From a virus, in the IMG/VR virus record IMGVR_UViG_3300030104_005486, positions 1 to 30,122 of that record: a stretch of 30,122 nt of DNA; one strand, given 5' to 3'. How positions within the stretch are numbered: position 1 is the stretch's first letter; each line of letters begins with the position of its first letter. The position numbers and the translations under genes were made by a program. Below are positions 21,420 through 29,582 of this stretch, one piece after another. Under the pieces are notes generated by a model. It ran no database searches and was not told where the DNA came from. It saw only the letters and a list, made by a program, of their open reading frames with translations.

Positions 21420-22640
21420 CTATTCCTCAAACAATTCTGAATATTGTGTGTCTAATATCTTGAAGTCCACACTATCTTCATCCAAAGCAACCACTTTGTT
21501 CTTAGCAAGTAGTGGTACGACATTACTATAATGTTCTTCAATCATCTTGACTGAAGTTCCACATTGTGAAGCGATGAGATCTGACGTGACACCTGCCAAC
21601 AATCTGTTTGTGATATATGTATGCCTCAAACTGTACACAGAATATGACGCACCTGTGATGGGTTCAATCTTCATATTGTTCCTTACCAACAAGTTATCAA
21701 AACCTTCATCAAAACTTTTATGGTTGGGCCAAAACTTATCAGTTAGATCAACACCAAGTTTTTGATATTTCTTGATGTGCTTTTTTATTACATCATAAAC
21801 ATCGGGCATAAACACGGCAGTACGTTTGTGTGATCTCTTACCTGAAATAGTTTTAGTTTTCTCAAGCAATTGAACAGCAAAAGTTTTTCTCGTCTTGCCT
21901 TTTTGTTTGACTGTGATTTCACTCAAATGTTTTAGACCTATACTTGCGAGTTCGCCTGATCTACTACCACAGGCCAACATCATTCTAATATAGGTATAGA
22001 GATCTTCTCTTTTAGATCTTATGCTTGAATTCTTTTCTCTTTCAAAACTGTTCCTTGCCAACACGATCAATTTCTTATCCAACCCATTTATGAAAGCAGG
22101 TCGTCTCTGTGATTCAACTTTGAACTTGGGGAACTCAGGTATTTCTACTTTTCTGATATATCCAGTTGCCACACAAAATTTATAGAAGTTCATCAAATAA
22201 ACAAGTTCATTGTGTATGGTTGAACTTGTTGGTATTTTCTTCTGCGGTGTTAACACAGTCTTACGCCACTCTAACCAATTTTGCAGATCTTGTTCTTGGA
22301 CTTCTTTTATCTGCTTGGATCCAAATTGGAATAAAAAGTATTTGGTGAAACCATTTTTATATTGTCTATATTTCTTGTCTTTGAATTCACTTCTAATGTA
22401 CTTTTCCCAATCAACAAATATTGTAGAGAACTTTGGTGACTTTTCTAAAGTGCCACCTTGCTTGACTACCAAACGTAGATCATCAAACTTTGAATATGCG
22501 ATTGACTTGGCAGTTTCTAAATCAGATGTGCCACAAGTTTCTCTGATAAGTGTACGATCAACTTTTAATTTCATATGCCAATTGTGTCCTCTCTTAACAA
22601 GAGTGATGGCACCGTCATTTAGTTTAACATTGTTTAACAT
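21420..22640 (-). CDS. int: Tyrosine recombinase integrase
   Basis: A 406-residue protein with start at ATG 22640, chosen because AAAGGA lies seven bases upstream; an upstream in-frame ATG at 22745 would overlap the promoter. The N-terminal 60 residues hold an arm-binding-like segment, 75-165 the core-binding SAM-like domain, and the rest the catalytic domain. Active-site residues: Arg227 in CGSRSGEL, Lys near 261-263 in LEKTKT, Arg339-His340 in YSLRHTY (the first His of HxxRH is Tyr, a tolerated variant), and nucleophile Tyr371 in EEHYSNV. It inserts phage DNA by recombining attP with a host tRNA gene. A same-strand tRNA-Asn lies 260 bases upstream and is the obvious attachment site. Confidence 0.95.
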   Translation of the reverse strand: MLNNVKLNDGAITLVKRGHNWHMKLKVDRTLIRETCGTSDLETAKSIAYSKFDDLRLVVKQGGTLEKSPKFSTIFVDWEKYIRSEFKDKKYRQYKNGFTKYFLFQFGSKQIKEVQEQDLQNWLEWRKTVLTPQKKIPTSSTIHNELVYLMNFYKFCVATGYIRKVEIPEFPKFKVESQRRPAFINGLDKKLIVLARNSFEREKNSSIRSKREDLYTYIRMMLACGSRSGELASIGLKHLSEITVKQKGKTRKTFAVQLLEKTKTISGKRSHKRTAVFMPDVYDVIKKHIKKYQKLGVDLTDKFWPNHKSFDEGFDNLLVRNNMKIEPITGASYSVYSLRHTYITNRLLAGVTSDLIASQCGTSVKMIEEHYSNVVPLLAKNKVVALDEDSVDFKILDTQYSELFEE

Positions 22641-22688
22641 TGTATATCCTTTTCTACCAAAGCCAGCACAAGCAATAGGAAACAAAAA

Positions 22689-22705
22689 TTGTGCTGACTT
22701 TGTGC
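22689..22705 (+). repeat. Pair of TTGTGC repeats upstream of integrase
   Basis: TTGTGC at 22689-22694 and 22700-22705, 11 bases apart, about one helical turn. The same motif and spacing recur at 22870-22890. This suggests binding by one protein, probably integrase arm-type sites or an excisionase/repressor. Confidence 0.5.
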
Positions 22706-22719
22706 TTATATTATAGCAC
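22702..22719 (-). promoter_or_regulatory. Extended -10 promoter of integrase within an inverted repeat
   Basis: On the minus strand TGCTATAAT occupies 22710-22718, a perfect extended -10, 70 bases before ATG 22640, with no good -35. The arms GTGCT (22702-22706) and AGCAC (22715-22719) form an inverted repeat overlapping the -10. A protein bound there would block transcription, so self-regulation by Int or control by a repressor is plausible. Confidence 0.55.
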
Positions 22720-22869
22720 ATTTTTGAAATTTGTATACCTGACAAAACCTAAGAAAACAGCGGTTTTTTTAACTAATTTTGCCTATTTTTTTGATGACGG
22801 CTTATTTTAACAGAAAAACCATTCATCTACAAATGGCGGAAAACAGCGAAATAATTTTGTGTTTTTTTG

Positions 22870-22890
22870 TTTGTGCCAACTTTGTGCCAA
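22870..22890 (+). repeat. Tandem TTTGTGCCAA repeats beside tRNA-Asn
   Basis: TTTGTGCCAA at 22870-22879 and 22881-22890, exactly 11 bases apart, ten bases from the tRNA 3' end. Direct repeats with helical-turn spacing next to the presumed core are typical of attP arm sites. Confidence 0.6.
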
Positions 22891-22899
22891 AAAAAATAT

Positions 22900-22975
22900 T
22901 GGCTCCGCGGACTGGACTCGAACCAGTGACCCTCTGATTAACAGTCAGATGCACTACCAACTGTGCTACCGCGGA
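22900..22975 (-). tRNA. tRNA-Asn (anticodon GTT), complete with CCA; probable attP locus
   Basis: Read leftward: acceptor TCCGCGG (22975-22969) pairs with CCGCGGA (22910-22904), D stem GCAC/GTGC around AGTTGGTA, anticodon stem TCTGA/TCAGA with loop CTGTTAA (anticodon GTT), five-base variable loop, T stem ACTGG/CCAGT with loop TTCGAGT, discriminator G and encoded CCA (22902-22900). All stems are perfect. It resembles proteobacterial tRNA-Asn. A phage usually carries only the 3' part of its target tRNA; the whole gene here means either that integration leaves two functional copies or that the tRNA serves the phage. Which part is the crossover core cannot be told without the host junction. Confidence 0.95.
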
Positions 22976-23016
22976 ACACAATTGAACTATTACAACAAAA
23001 CATTTATAAAAACAAT

Positions 23017-23181
23017 ATGAGTATAGAAAAAATACAAGACGGTGACACAGAAGTAATTAAATTAAAAGGACATATAGAATTCACACTTGCAGGTTATCCA
23101 AGTGTGGAAGAATGGATTGAAAATGAACCAGAAGATAGTGTCAAATCCTTACTTTTAGACGTATTTGAGCAGTTAAAATAA
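23017..23181 (+). CDS. Small acidic hypothetical protein (54 aa)
   Basis: ATG 23017 is chosen because the upstream in-frame ATG lies inside the tRNA. No strong ribosome site is visible. The product is acidic (IQDGDTEVIKLKG, then WIENEPEDSVKSLLLDVFEQ) with a probable C-terminal helix. It stands alone before a strong terminator, with the terminase operon after it. The position near attP fits a small regulator or excisionase, but it lacks the basic character usual for Xis and no motif is recognised. Confidence 0.5.
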   Translation: MSIEKIQDGDTEVIKLKGHIEFTLAGYPSVEEWIENEPEDSVKSLLLDVFEQLK

Positions 23182-23258
23182 TAAATCGGATAAATAATAG
23201 CAGTATTTGATAAGTCTATTGGACATATTAGATGCTCCTTAAATTGTATATCGTGTAG

Positions 23259-23294
23259 AAAAGGCCCTCGTAGCAATATGGGGGTCTTTTTTTT
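23259..23294 (+). terminator. Rho-independent terminator before the terminase operon
   Basis: AAAAGGCCCTC (23259-23269) pairs with GGGGGTCTTTT (23280-23290) over 11 bp with two G-T pairs and a ten-base loop, running into eight T's (23287-23294). It separates the att region from the late operon and would insulate virion genes in a prophage. Confidence 0.9.
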
Positions 23295-23341
23295 GTGGCT
23301 AAATATTTTTAACTTAACTTGAATAGAAAGGTACTAATATA

Positions 23342-23707
23342 ATGGCAGGACGAAAAAAGATAGTTGATGACAACTATGAAAAAATCTTAAAAGAATTTTC
23401 AAACAAATATTTTGACAACGAATTACAACACGGCAATGATCTTTTCAGTGAAGATGCTTGGCCTAAAAAAGAAGACAAGGATTACGTCAAGAAGGCAACT
23501 TTCCTAACAAACTGTAGAAAGTCTCATCTTATGTTGCTTAAACAAATGGCAACCCACATTTCAGGTTTGAATAACGCAAGTGAAACAGAACCTAACAAAG
23601 ATGGTGAAGCAGAAAAATTATTGAAAAAAGCAATGGAACGAATGGCACCCAAAGAAGATACAAATGAAACCGTTAATGATGGTAATCCAGTGAACAAAGA
23701 TGAATAA
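23342..23707 (+). CDS. Terminase small subunit (by position)
   Basis: A 121-residue protein, GAAAGG upstream. The N-terminus is basic (AGRKKIVDDNYEKILKEFSN), the middle is helical, and the C-terminus is acidic and Glu/Lys-rich. The stop overlaps the start of the large terminase gene (TAATG). Size, charge pattern and pairing with TerL fit the small subunit that recognises packaging DNA and regulates the motor. No helix-turn-helix is obvious, so the call is mostly positional. Confidence 0.7.
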   Translation: MAGRKKIVDDNYEKILKEFSNKYFDNELQHGNDLFSEDAWPKKEDKDYVKKATFLTNCRKSHLMLLKQMATHISGLNNASETEPNKDGEAEKLLKKAMERMAPKEDTNETVNDGNPVNKDE

Positions 23708-25134
23708 TGAAAGTACCTTTCAAAGTTTTTTTAGACACCCAAAATATTTTAAGTGGAATGGAAACACCACCACTTCATCAAGATGTTGCAGAATGGTTGG
23801 AAAGAAATAGAAACCAACCAAGAAAGATATTACAAGTATTCAGGCACGCAGGTAAGAGTTACATACTTTGTTGTTATGTGGCTTGGAAATTATTAACAGA
23901 TCCAAACTACACTTGTATCATTGTTTCAGCAAAGAAGAATTTGGCAATGAGGAACTCAATGATGATACGTTCTATCATTGAATCAAATCCTTTGACCCAA
24001 CATTTGAAAAGTGATCTGTATAGTTGGCAAGCAAGCCAATTCACAGTTGAGAGAGATTCAATACAATTGAACCCAAGTGTCACAGTAACTTCAATGGTAT
24101 CAAGTTTCACAGGTATGCACGCCGATGAAATAATTGGTGATGATATTGAAGTGGCAACCAATGTACTGACACAAGATGCAAGGAATATGATCAAAGATAG
24201 AACAATGGAGTTTGGTAAGATAGCCAAAAGGATATTGTTAGTTGGAACGCCACACAGTGAAGATTCCATTTACAGACATTGTAAGAGTATTGGTTATGAC
24301 AAAGAACTAAAGATACCAGTGTATAACAAAGAAGGCGAACTTGCTTGGCCTGATCACCCTGAAAATATGTTCACTTGGGAATGGTTAGAAAGAATAAAAA
24401 ATGAATCCACGGAAGGTGACTTCAAATCACAGTATCTACTGATACCTGCAAAAACTTATGACACATTGATAGATCTAAATAAAATTAAAGTTTATGATGA
24501 AGAACTTACATATCAACACTTACCACAACCTATGGGCAATTATATTCCAATAGTTAGGATAGGTGAAAACCAAATACAAAGAATGGTAGCAAGTTGGGAT
24601 CCTGCTTTAGGGTTGAGAGGCCGTGATGATAGTGTATTGGCTGTGACCTGTAGAGATGTGAATGGTACTGTTTATGTCCACGACACTATTGAACTGTCAG
24701 GAGCAAAAGATAAAGAATTTGATCAACAATGTGAAGAAATAATCAGGGCTTGTGACAAATACAAAATAGGTCACGTTTATTTAGAGGAAAACTTTTCGCC
24801 AACGTTGAAGACAGAACTCAAAAGAAAAATATTAGAAAGAAAAAAGAAAATTGTGGTCATTGGTGAATTCAGAAATAGTAACAAATTAAACTTCTTAGCA
24901 CAAACACTTGAACCTATCATCAAGGTAGGCAAATTGAAAATACACAAACGAGTAGCAGAACACGGTAAGTTTATGAATCAACTTGAAGAATTTCCATACA
25001 ACAAGATGGACGACTTTATAGATGCCACAGCAATGAGTATCAGCAAACTACCTGAACCTGCTGTAGATGTGTCTAAAATACCAATGATACAATCACCGCT
25101 GTCTTTTGCGGGTGGCAAATCCAAGATCACATAA
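23707..25134 (+). CDS. terL: Terminase large subunit (T7 gp19-like DNA packaging motor)
   Basis: A 475-residue protein. The ATPase part has a degenerate Walker A RHAGKS at 46-51, then LTDPNYTCIIVSAKKNLA, and Walker B-like ADEIIGDDIEV near 139-149. Coupling motif LLVGTPH is near 178-184. The RNase H-like nuclease part begins with SWDPALG (Asp about 298), VYLEENF (Glu about 360) and NKMDDFIDA (Asp about 435), the expected three-acid site. Length is somewhat below T7 gp19 (586). It cuts concatemeric DNA and drives it into the prohead. Overlap with the small subunit supports coupled translation. Confidence 0.93.
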   Translation: MKVPFKVFLDTQNILSGMETPPLHQDVAEWLERNRNQPRKILQVFRHAGKSYILCCYVAWKLLTDPNYTCIIVSAKKNLAMRNSMMIRSIIESNPLTQHLKSDLYSWQASQFTVERDSIQLNPSVTVTSMVSSFTGMHADEIIGDDIEVATNVLTQDARNMIKDRTMEFGKIAKRILLVGTPHSEDSIYRHCKSIGYDKELKIPVYNKEGELAWPDHPENMFTWEWLERIKNESTEGDFKSQYLLIPAKTYDTLIDLNKIKVYDEELTYQHLPQPMGNYIPIVRIGENQIQRMVASWDPALGLRGRDDSVLAVTCRDVNGTVYVHDTIELSGAKDKEFDQQCEEIIRACDKYKIGHVYLEENFSPTLKTELKRKILERKKKIVVIGEFRNSNKLNFLAQTLEPIIKVGKLKIHKRVAEHGKFMNQLEEFPYNKMDDFIDATAMSISKLPEPAVDVSKIPMIQSPLSFAGGKSKIT

Positions 25135-25160
25135 ATACAACTGTTAGAAAAGGTAATTTT

Positions 25161-25820
25161 ATGGGAAGATCAAGCGGTTCATCAGGCGGTGGAAACAACA
25201 ACAATAACAGAGGTTATCAAGGTCCAAAAGGGCCAGTAGCCCCACCAAGCATACAAACACCAAAAGTAAACAAGCAAAGATACGACAGAATTGTTGAAAA
25301 TACTGTTCAATCAATAACAAAAAAACAAACATCTGATCCTACAAGAATGAAAGGTAGTGCAGATAGAAAAGCAGTAACAAAAGCAGTATCAATGAGACCC
25401 GGAAACTATGTGGTTGATTCAAAAGGTATGCCATTGAGAACGAAGTCAGGTGGTATTGTTTTGACAAGCAAAGGTCAAAAAGAAGTAAAATCCAATATGA
25501 GAAGAATACCTATTTCAAAAGCACAATATGATTCACAAAAGAAAATATCAAACGTGATGACTATACCACTTATGTTGGTTCCAGGTGGTGGATTGATCAG
25601 AGCAGGTATAAAAAACAAACAAGAAAACAACGTGTTTGAAGGTGGTAGTATTGTCAGCACATATGGCGGTGAAAACTTATTAAGTGATGCTGAAAGAAAT
25701 GCAGTAGCATCAGCACAGGCAGGAAAAACAGTAGATCTAAGAAGTAGAAAAAAGAAAACATTATTAAGCACGGTATTTGACAGCACCGTAGGTAAACTTG
25801 GTGTTGGGGGAAATTTATAA
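25161..25820 (+). CDS. Hypothetical virion-operon protein with Gly/Ser/Asn-rich N-terminus
   Basis: A 219-residue protein, AAAAGG before ATG 25161. Residues 1-25 are Gly/Ser/Asn repeats (SSGSSGGGNNNNNRG), followed by Pro-rich and basic sequence. One hydrophobic stretch lies near 135-150 (VMTIPLMLVPGGGLIRAG). The rest is Lys/Arg/Ser rich. It sits between terminase and portal genes, where marine phages often carry small structural proteins. No family is recognised. The hydrophobic patch could be a membrane-active segment. Confidence 0.65.
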   Translation: MGRSSGSSGGGNNNNNRGYQGPKGPVAPPSIQTPKVNKQRYDRIVENTVQSITKKQTSDPTRMKGSADRKAVTKAVSMRPGNYVVDSKGMPLRTKSGGIVLTSKGQKEVKSNMRRIPISKAQYDSQKKISNVMTIPLMLVPGGGLIRAGIKNKQENNVFEGGSIVSTYGGENLLSDAERNAVASAQAGKTVDLRSRKKKTLLSTVFDSTVGKLGVGGNL

Positions 25821-25860
25821 TGAAAGTAAATACAAACATAACAAACGGGAGATTATTATA

Positions 25861-26121
25861 ATGGGTAAAGTATTTAGAAAACCTAAAGCACCAGATCCAG
25901 TAGCAGTAGCAAGAGCACAGGCTAAAGTACAGCAAGAAATAATTGCTGAACAAGAAGCAAACGCGGCGGCTGACACAGCGGCGGCACAGGCACAATTTGC
26001 CTCAAGTGCAGAGAGAAAAAGACAGATGAACAGAAAAGGAAGAAGAACTATGATTGCTACACCTTATGGTTATTTGGGTGACACATCAACATTTGGCACA
26101 GACGGTTCTTTGTTAACATAA
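25861..26121 (+). CDS. Small Ala/Gln-rich protein upstream of portal
   Basis: An 86-residue protein starting at ATG 25861 after GGGAGA; upstream in-frame codons overlap the previous gene and are less likely. The N-terminus is KVFRKPKAPDPVAVARAQA, followed by an Ala/Gln/Glu helix, a basic MNRKGRRTMIATP segment and a short polar tail. Small proteins with this KAP-helix-Arg layout occur beside portal genes in marine podoviruses. It ends one base before the portal gene. It may be a connector or internal protein. Confidence 0.65.
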   Translation: MGKVFRKPKAPDPVAVARAQAKVQQEIIAEQEANAAADTAAAQAQFASSAERKRQMNRKGRRTMIATPYGYLGDTSTFGTDGSLLT

Positions 26122-26122
26122 T

Positions 26123-27658
26123 ATGGCAGAAGCAAATTTTTCATATGTAAAAAATCTGTTGAGTAAAGCCAAACAGGCAAGACAGAAACACGAGAGTGAA
26201 ATAAGTGAAGCATATTCATACACATATCCTGACAGGGATATTTGGGTGAAAGATGATCACACAGGCGATAGAAACAAGATCTATGATAACACAGCATTAG
26301 AGAGTGTTGCCAATCTTACTTCAACCGTACTATCGCTGTTAATACCACAGAATCAACAATGGGCTTACATTGACGTTAGATCAGAAGTCAAAGGTAAAAT
26401 AGCACCTGACATCAGAAGAATGTTAGACACGGCGAACAAGACTGTGTTCAACACTTTGAAGAACAGTAACTTCTATGTGGCGGCAGGTGAATCAATAACA
26501 GACTGTATCATATCAGGAACAGGTGCAATCTGTGTTATGAATCCAATGCAAGGAAATGGTATGGATTTTATGAGTATACCAACAAGCCAATTGTATTTCT
26601 TAGCAAACTACAAAGATGACATTGATGTTGTTTTCAGAGAACACGAGTTATCAGCACAGAGCGTATTTGAAAGATATGGCGATCAGACTCCTGAATTATT
26701 GGAACTTGCAAAAAAAGATCCTGAAAAAAAATTACCAGTATTAGAAGCAGTATTCAGAGAAGTTGGCGACACTGATTTCTGTTATCACGTGTATGTTGGC
26801 AAAGATATGCAACTCGTTTCAAAAGATTATATGCCAGTGAATCCATTCATCATTTTTAGATTTTCAAAAGTGATTGGTCAAATATGGGGTATGGGGCCTT
26901 GTCGTTCCGCACTTGCACATATTCGTACTGTGAATGAAATGCAAAAAATGTTGTTGCAATCAGTGAGTTGGCAGACAATGGGTGCTTGGATGGTTAACAG
27001 TGATACCACAGTGAATTTTTCAAATATGAAATTACAACCGGGTGAAATAATCACAGTTGATCAACCATTACAGCCAGTACCTTTCCCGGGTTCATTCAAT
27101 GTGAGTCAGGTGGCGATACAAGATGCACAGAGCACTATCAGAAGACATCTATACAACGATGCTATGTTACCGCCGGGTGAATCAAAGTATATGACAGCAA
27201 CAGAGATACAGGCAAGACAAGCGGAGTTCTATAGAAGAACAGCACCGTTTGGTTTGAGACTTGAACAAGAATTCCTAAGACCTTTGATCAATACATTGGT
27301 TACTAAATTACAATTGAGAGGTTTAGTTCCTGAGTTTGTATTAGATAACAATGCATTTGAATTAGTAGTAAATTCAGCAGTTAAAAAAGGTATAGCAATG
27401 ACTGAGATCAACAGAGATATGCAGTTATTGAGTATGGTTTCACAGTTGGGTCCAGAGGCTATGCAGGCAGTAGATACAGCCAAATTGGCAAGGAAGATAT
27501 TGACTGATGGTGATATGAGTCCTGATGTGATTAGATCAGAACAAGAAATTCAACAAAAGAATGAGCAGATGAGAGAACAAATGGCACAGCAACAATTAAT
27601 GCAAACAGCACAGCAAGTTATAGATCCAGATGGCTCACAAGAACCAGAACAACAGTAA
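26123..27658 (+). CDS. Portal / head-to-tail connector protein
   Basis: A 511-residue protein matching the podovirus head-tail connecting family. The N-terminal YSYTYPDRDIWVKDDHTGDR and NKIYDNTALESVANLTSTV are the hallmark region. Later come IIFRFSKVIGQIWGMGPCRSA, DQPLQPVPFPG and the crown helix with MTATEIQARQAEFYRRTAPF. The C-terminus is a Gln/Met-rich coiled tail. Length is near T7 gp8 (536). Twelve copies form the DNA channel at one capsid vertex. The following gene begins inside its last codons. Confidence 0.93.
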   Translation: MAEANFSYVKNLLSKAKQARQKHESEISEAYSYTYPDRDIWVKDDHTGDRNKIYDNTALESVANLTSTVLSLLIPQNQQWAYIDVRSEVKGKIAPDIRRMLDTANKTVFNTLKNSNFYVAAGESITDCIISGTGAICVMNPMQGNGMDFMSIPTSQLYFLANYKDDIDVVFREHELSAQSVFERYGDQTPELLELAKKDPEKKLPVLEAVFREVGDTDFCYHVYVGKDMQLVSKDYMPVNPFIIFRFSKVIGQIWGMGPCRSALAHIRTVNEMQKMLLQSVSWQTMGAWMVNSDTTVNFSNMKLQPGEIITVDQPLQPVPFPGSFNVSQVAIQDAQSTIRRHLYNDAMLPPGESKYMTATEIQARQAEFYRRTAPFGLRLEQEFLRPLINTLVTKLQLRGLVPEFVLDNNAFELVVNSAVKKGIAMTEINRDMQLLSMVSQLGPEAMQAVDTAKLARKILTDGDMSPDVIRSEQEIQQKNEQMREQMAQQQLMQTAQQVIDPDGSQEPEQQ

Positions 27659-28109
27659 CATTAAATTCGTAACAGGTAGAGACTACGATAACCCCAATGG
27701 GTTCCAGATCCTCTACGATATGGTCAAGCGACAGGTAGATACCACATATCCTGATCAATATGATCCACAGTGGCTTACTTGGATGACCAGATTAGATCAA
27801 CAACGCAATGGTTTCACGATAGGTATTGAACAAGATGGCGAACTCAGATGTTTGTTGGTGGCTGAATGGCAATACAATATGTGGCGAAACATAAAAGAAA
27901 TAAACATAGTTGGTATCCTTACTGCCTTGAAATGCCATTACAGTTTCGTAGATATGATGTTGGACAGGTTAGAACTGTGGGGAAAACAACAGGACTGTGA
28001 CAGCATAAATATTTTTACTTGGGACAGCAGAAAAGCATACCAACGTTGGTGCGAACGGAAAGGATTCAGTTTGCAACAATACACTTACACAAAGGAACTG
28101 AAACGATGA
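27630..28109 (+). CDS. Acyltransferase-like (GNAT/T7 gp13-like) virion protein
   Basis: A 159-residue protein whose ATG 27630 lies inside the portal gene. A later start cannot be excluded because the ribosome site is weak. The pattern of FTIGIEQDGELRCLLVAEW, a helix with MLDRLELWGKQ, then IFTWDSRKAYQRWCERKGF and a final strand YTYTKEL resembles the GNAT fold, especially the end sequence seen in T7 gp13-type proteins. The canonical acetyl-CoA loop is not obvious, so it may be non-catalytic. The stop overlaps the next start (ATGA). Confidence 0.6.
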   Translation: MAHKNQNNSNIKFVTGRDYDNPNGFQILYDMVKRQVDTTYPDQYDPQWLTWMTRLDQQRNGFTIGIEQDGELRCLLVAEWQYNMWRNIKEINIVGILTALKCHYSFVDMMLDRLELWGKQQDCDSINIFTWDSRKAYQRWCERKGFSLQQYTYTKELKR

Positions 28110-28336
28110 AACAAGAAGAACTAAAGAAGGTATACAAAGAGGTGTTCACAACACCCGCGGGGAAGAAAGTGTTCTATGACTTACATAGGATAGCAAATCA
28201 AAGCAGATTAGATCAAGATGCACCTAATCCATATGCCTGTGTTTATAAAGTTGCACAACAGGCTTTGCTAAAACGAATAGAAAATATGTGCGACACAGAA
28301 AGAACAGAAACAACTAACATAATAGAACGGAGATAA
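28106..28336 (+). CDS. Bbp19-like small phage protein
   Basis: A 76-residue protein with ATG overlapping the preceding TGA. VYKEVFTTPAGKKVFYDLHR followed by NPYACVYKVAQQALLKRI matches the layout of Bbp19-like phage proteins (F.t..G..vl..L, then G...v...I). It lies between portal and scaffold, its usual neighbourhood. Function is not established; a head assembly role is likely. Confidence 0.75.
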   Translation: MKQEELKKVYKEVFTTPAGKKVFYDLHRIANQSRLDQDAPNPYACVYKVAQQALLKRIENMCDTERTETTNIIERR

Positions 28337-28341
28337 CAACA

Positions 28342-29118
28342 ATGGCAGACGAAAACCAAACAGTATCAACAGAAGCAACACCAGAACAAACTAACTTATT
28401 AGGTGAAGCACCTGCACAGGATACCAATCAAACAGTAAAAACAGAAGAAGTGACAACGGAAACCACAGAAGGAAGACCAGAGTGGTTGCCAGAGAAGTTC
28501 AAGACACCAGAAGACTTCGCAAAGAGTTACACTGAACTTGAAACCAAGATAAGTGAATCACCCAAAGCACCTGAGAAGTATGACTTCAGTTTCGCCAAGG
28601 ATATGGAACTTGATATGAACGAGACCCAAGAGAAAGAGACCACAGAGATGTTCAAGCAGTACAATCTAACACAGGAACAGGCCAAAGGTATGTTGGCACT
28701 ATACTCAGACTCAATGAAAGCATTCGCTGAACAGTACGCGAACCAAGGTCCGCAGATTGACGCCACAATGGAACAAGGTAAGTTGAAGAGCACTTGGGGT
28801 AATGACTACGACAACAACATAGCGGCTATGCGGAACTTCACAAACACTTTGAGCAAAGACACACTGAACGCACCCTTGGCCAACACGGCAGAAGGTGTGC
28901 AGTTGATATTGGATGCTATGAAGTACAGGCAGGGTGGCCGTCCAATAACTGACACCAACACACAACCACAGGTCAATTCAATATCGATACGTAAGAAGAT
29001 AGCAGAACTGAGGGAGTCAAAGGAATACCAGTTACCGCAAGGCACTGAGTTGGGTGACAACACCCGTGCTGAGATATACAGGTTGTATCAGCAGTTGGAC
29101 AGATTACCAAGAGACTGA
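28342..29118 (+). CDS. Capsid scaffolding protein
   Basis: A 258-residue acidic protein after GGAGATAAC. A disordered Thr/Glu/Gln-rich N-terminus is followed by RPEWLPEKFKTPEDFAKSY, the very common scaffold signature (PEWLPEKF.tpE.la.sY..LE.ki). Then come helical segments and a C-terminal helix (RAEIYRLYQQLDRLPRD) likely to touch the coat protein. It guides capsid assembly and then leaves. It is followed not by the capsid gene but by small genes and a foreign-looking block. The stop overlaps the next start. Confidence 0.9.
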   Translation: MADENQTVSTEATPEQTNLLGEAPAQDTNQTVKTEEVTTETTEGRPEWLPEKFKTPEDFAKSYTELETKISESPKAPEKYDFSFAKDMELDMNETQEKETTEMFKQYNLTQEQAKGMLALYSDSMKAFAEQYANQGPQIDATMEQGKLKSTWGNDYDNNIAAMRNFTNTLSKDTLNAPLANTAEGVQLILDAMKYRQGGRPITDTNTQPQVNSISIRKKIAELRESKEYQLPQGTELGDNTRAEIYRLYQQLDRLPRD

Positions 29119-29339
29119 TGCAGATAAGATTGGTGCCACAGATCTACAAGACCAACAGGGTTTTGGTGCGTGACTTGGAACGAGCCCTGCTACACCAACA
29201 GCAATATCGTGGCACTGATCCCGTATTACTATTATTACACAAAACTAATGTTGAATGGCGACAAGGTATAATAGCCCAACGCAGACAACATCCCAATAGC
29301 AAAGCAAGATTGGGCAGACCAAGGTTCATCAATGAGTAA
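29118..29339 (+). CDS. Small basic hypothetical protein (73 aa)
   Basis: ATG 29118 overlaps the scaffold stop (TGATG), suggesting coupling. The product is rich in Arg, Gln and Leu (LVRDLERALLHQQQYRG, WRQGIIAQRRQHPNSK) with an RPRF end; about a fifth of it is basic. It overlaps the next gene by eight bases. No family is recognised. It may be nucleic-acid binding. Confidence 0.55.
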   Translation: MQIRLVPQIYKTNRVLVRDLERALLHQQQYRGTDPVLLLLHKTNVEWRQGIIAQRRQHPNSKARLGRPRFINE

Positions 29340-29571
29340 GCCCAACATACAACACGTGGTTGAGTTTGACTACCTGAGCAAAGAAGATATGAAACGTGTG
29401 CTGAAGTGGTGTAACACCTGTTGCTTTGGACCTTACACAACACACATAACTGATCGCAGTTACAAATTCTTATTCAAGAGCAAGTACGATTGCCAATTGT
29501 TTATACTACAACACAGATGGTTCTTTGATGATCCCTCTACAGACAGTTGGATAGAAGAACAACTTGACTAA
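29332..29571 (+). CDS. Small aromatic-rich hypothetical protein (79 aa)
   Basis: ATG 29332 overlaps the previous gene. The product has VVEFDYLSKEDMKRVLKWCN, two adjacent Cys (CC), then FLFKSKYDCQLFILQHRWFF and an acidic end. It reads like a compact alpha/beta protein. It is the last gene before the non-coding region. Its final codons contain TTGACT, a possible -35 for a downstream transcript. Function unknown. Confidence 0.55.
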   Translation: MSKPNIQHVVEFDYLSKEDMKRVLKWCNTCCFGPYTTHITDRSYKFLFKSKYDCQLFILQHRWFFDDPSTDSWIEEQLD

Positions 29572-29582
29572 AAGATCTTTAC
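29569..29582. repeat. Palindrome-containing direct repeat, copy at left boundary of non-coding region
   Basis: TAAAAGATCTTTAC, identical to 138-151. The core AAAGATCTTT is self-complementary. A related TAAGATCTTT occurs at 29866-29875 and 30101-30110. Four copies within 600 bases, against one AAGATCTTT noticed elsewhere (near 18715), is a clear local enrichment. Confidence 0.8.

Noticed and set aside
22641-22745. Longer integrase starting at ATG 22745
   Set aside because: It would place the coding start upstream of the extended -10 promoter. ATG 22640 has a clear AAAGGA site.
22963-23016. Upstream start of the small acidic protein
   Set aside because: It lies within the tRNA-Asn gene; the internal ATG at 23017 is preferred.
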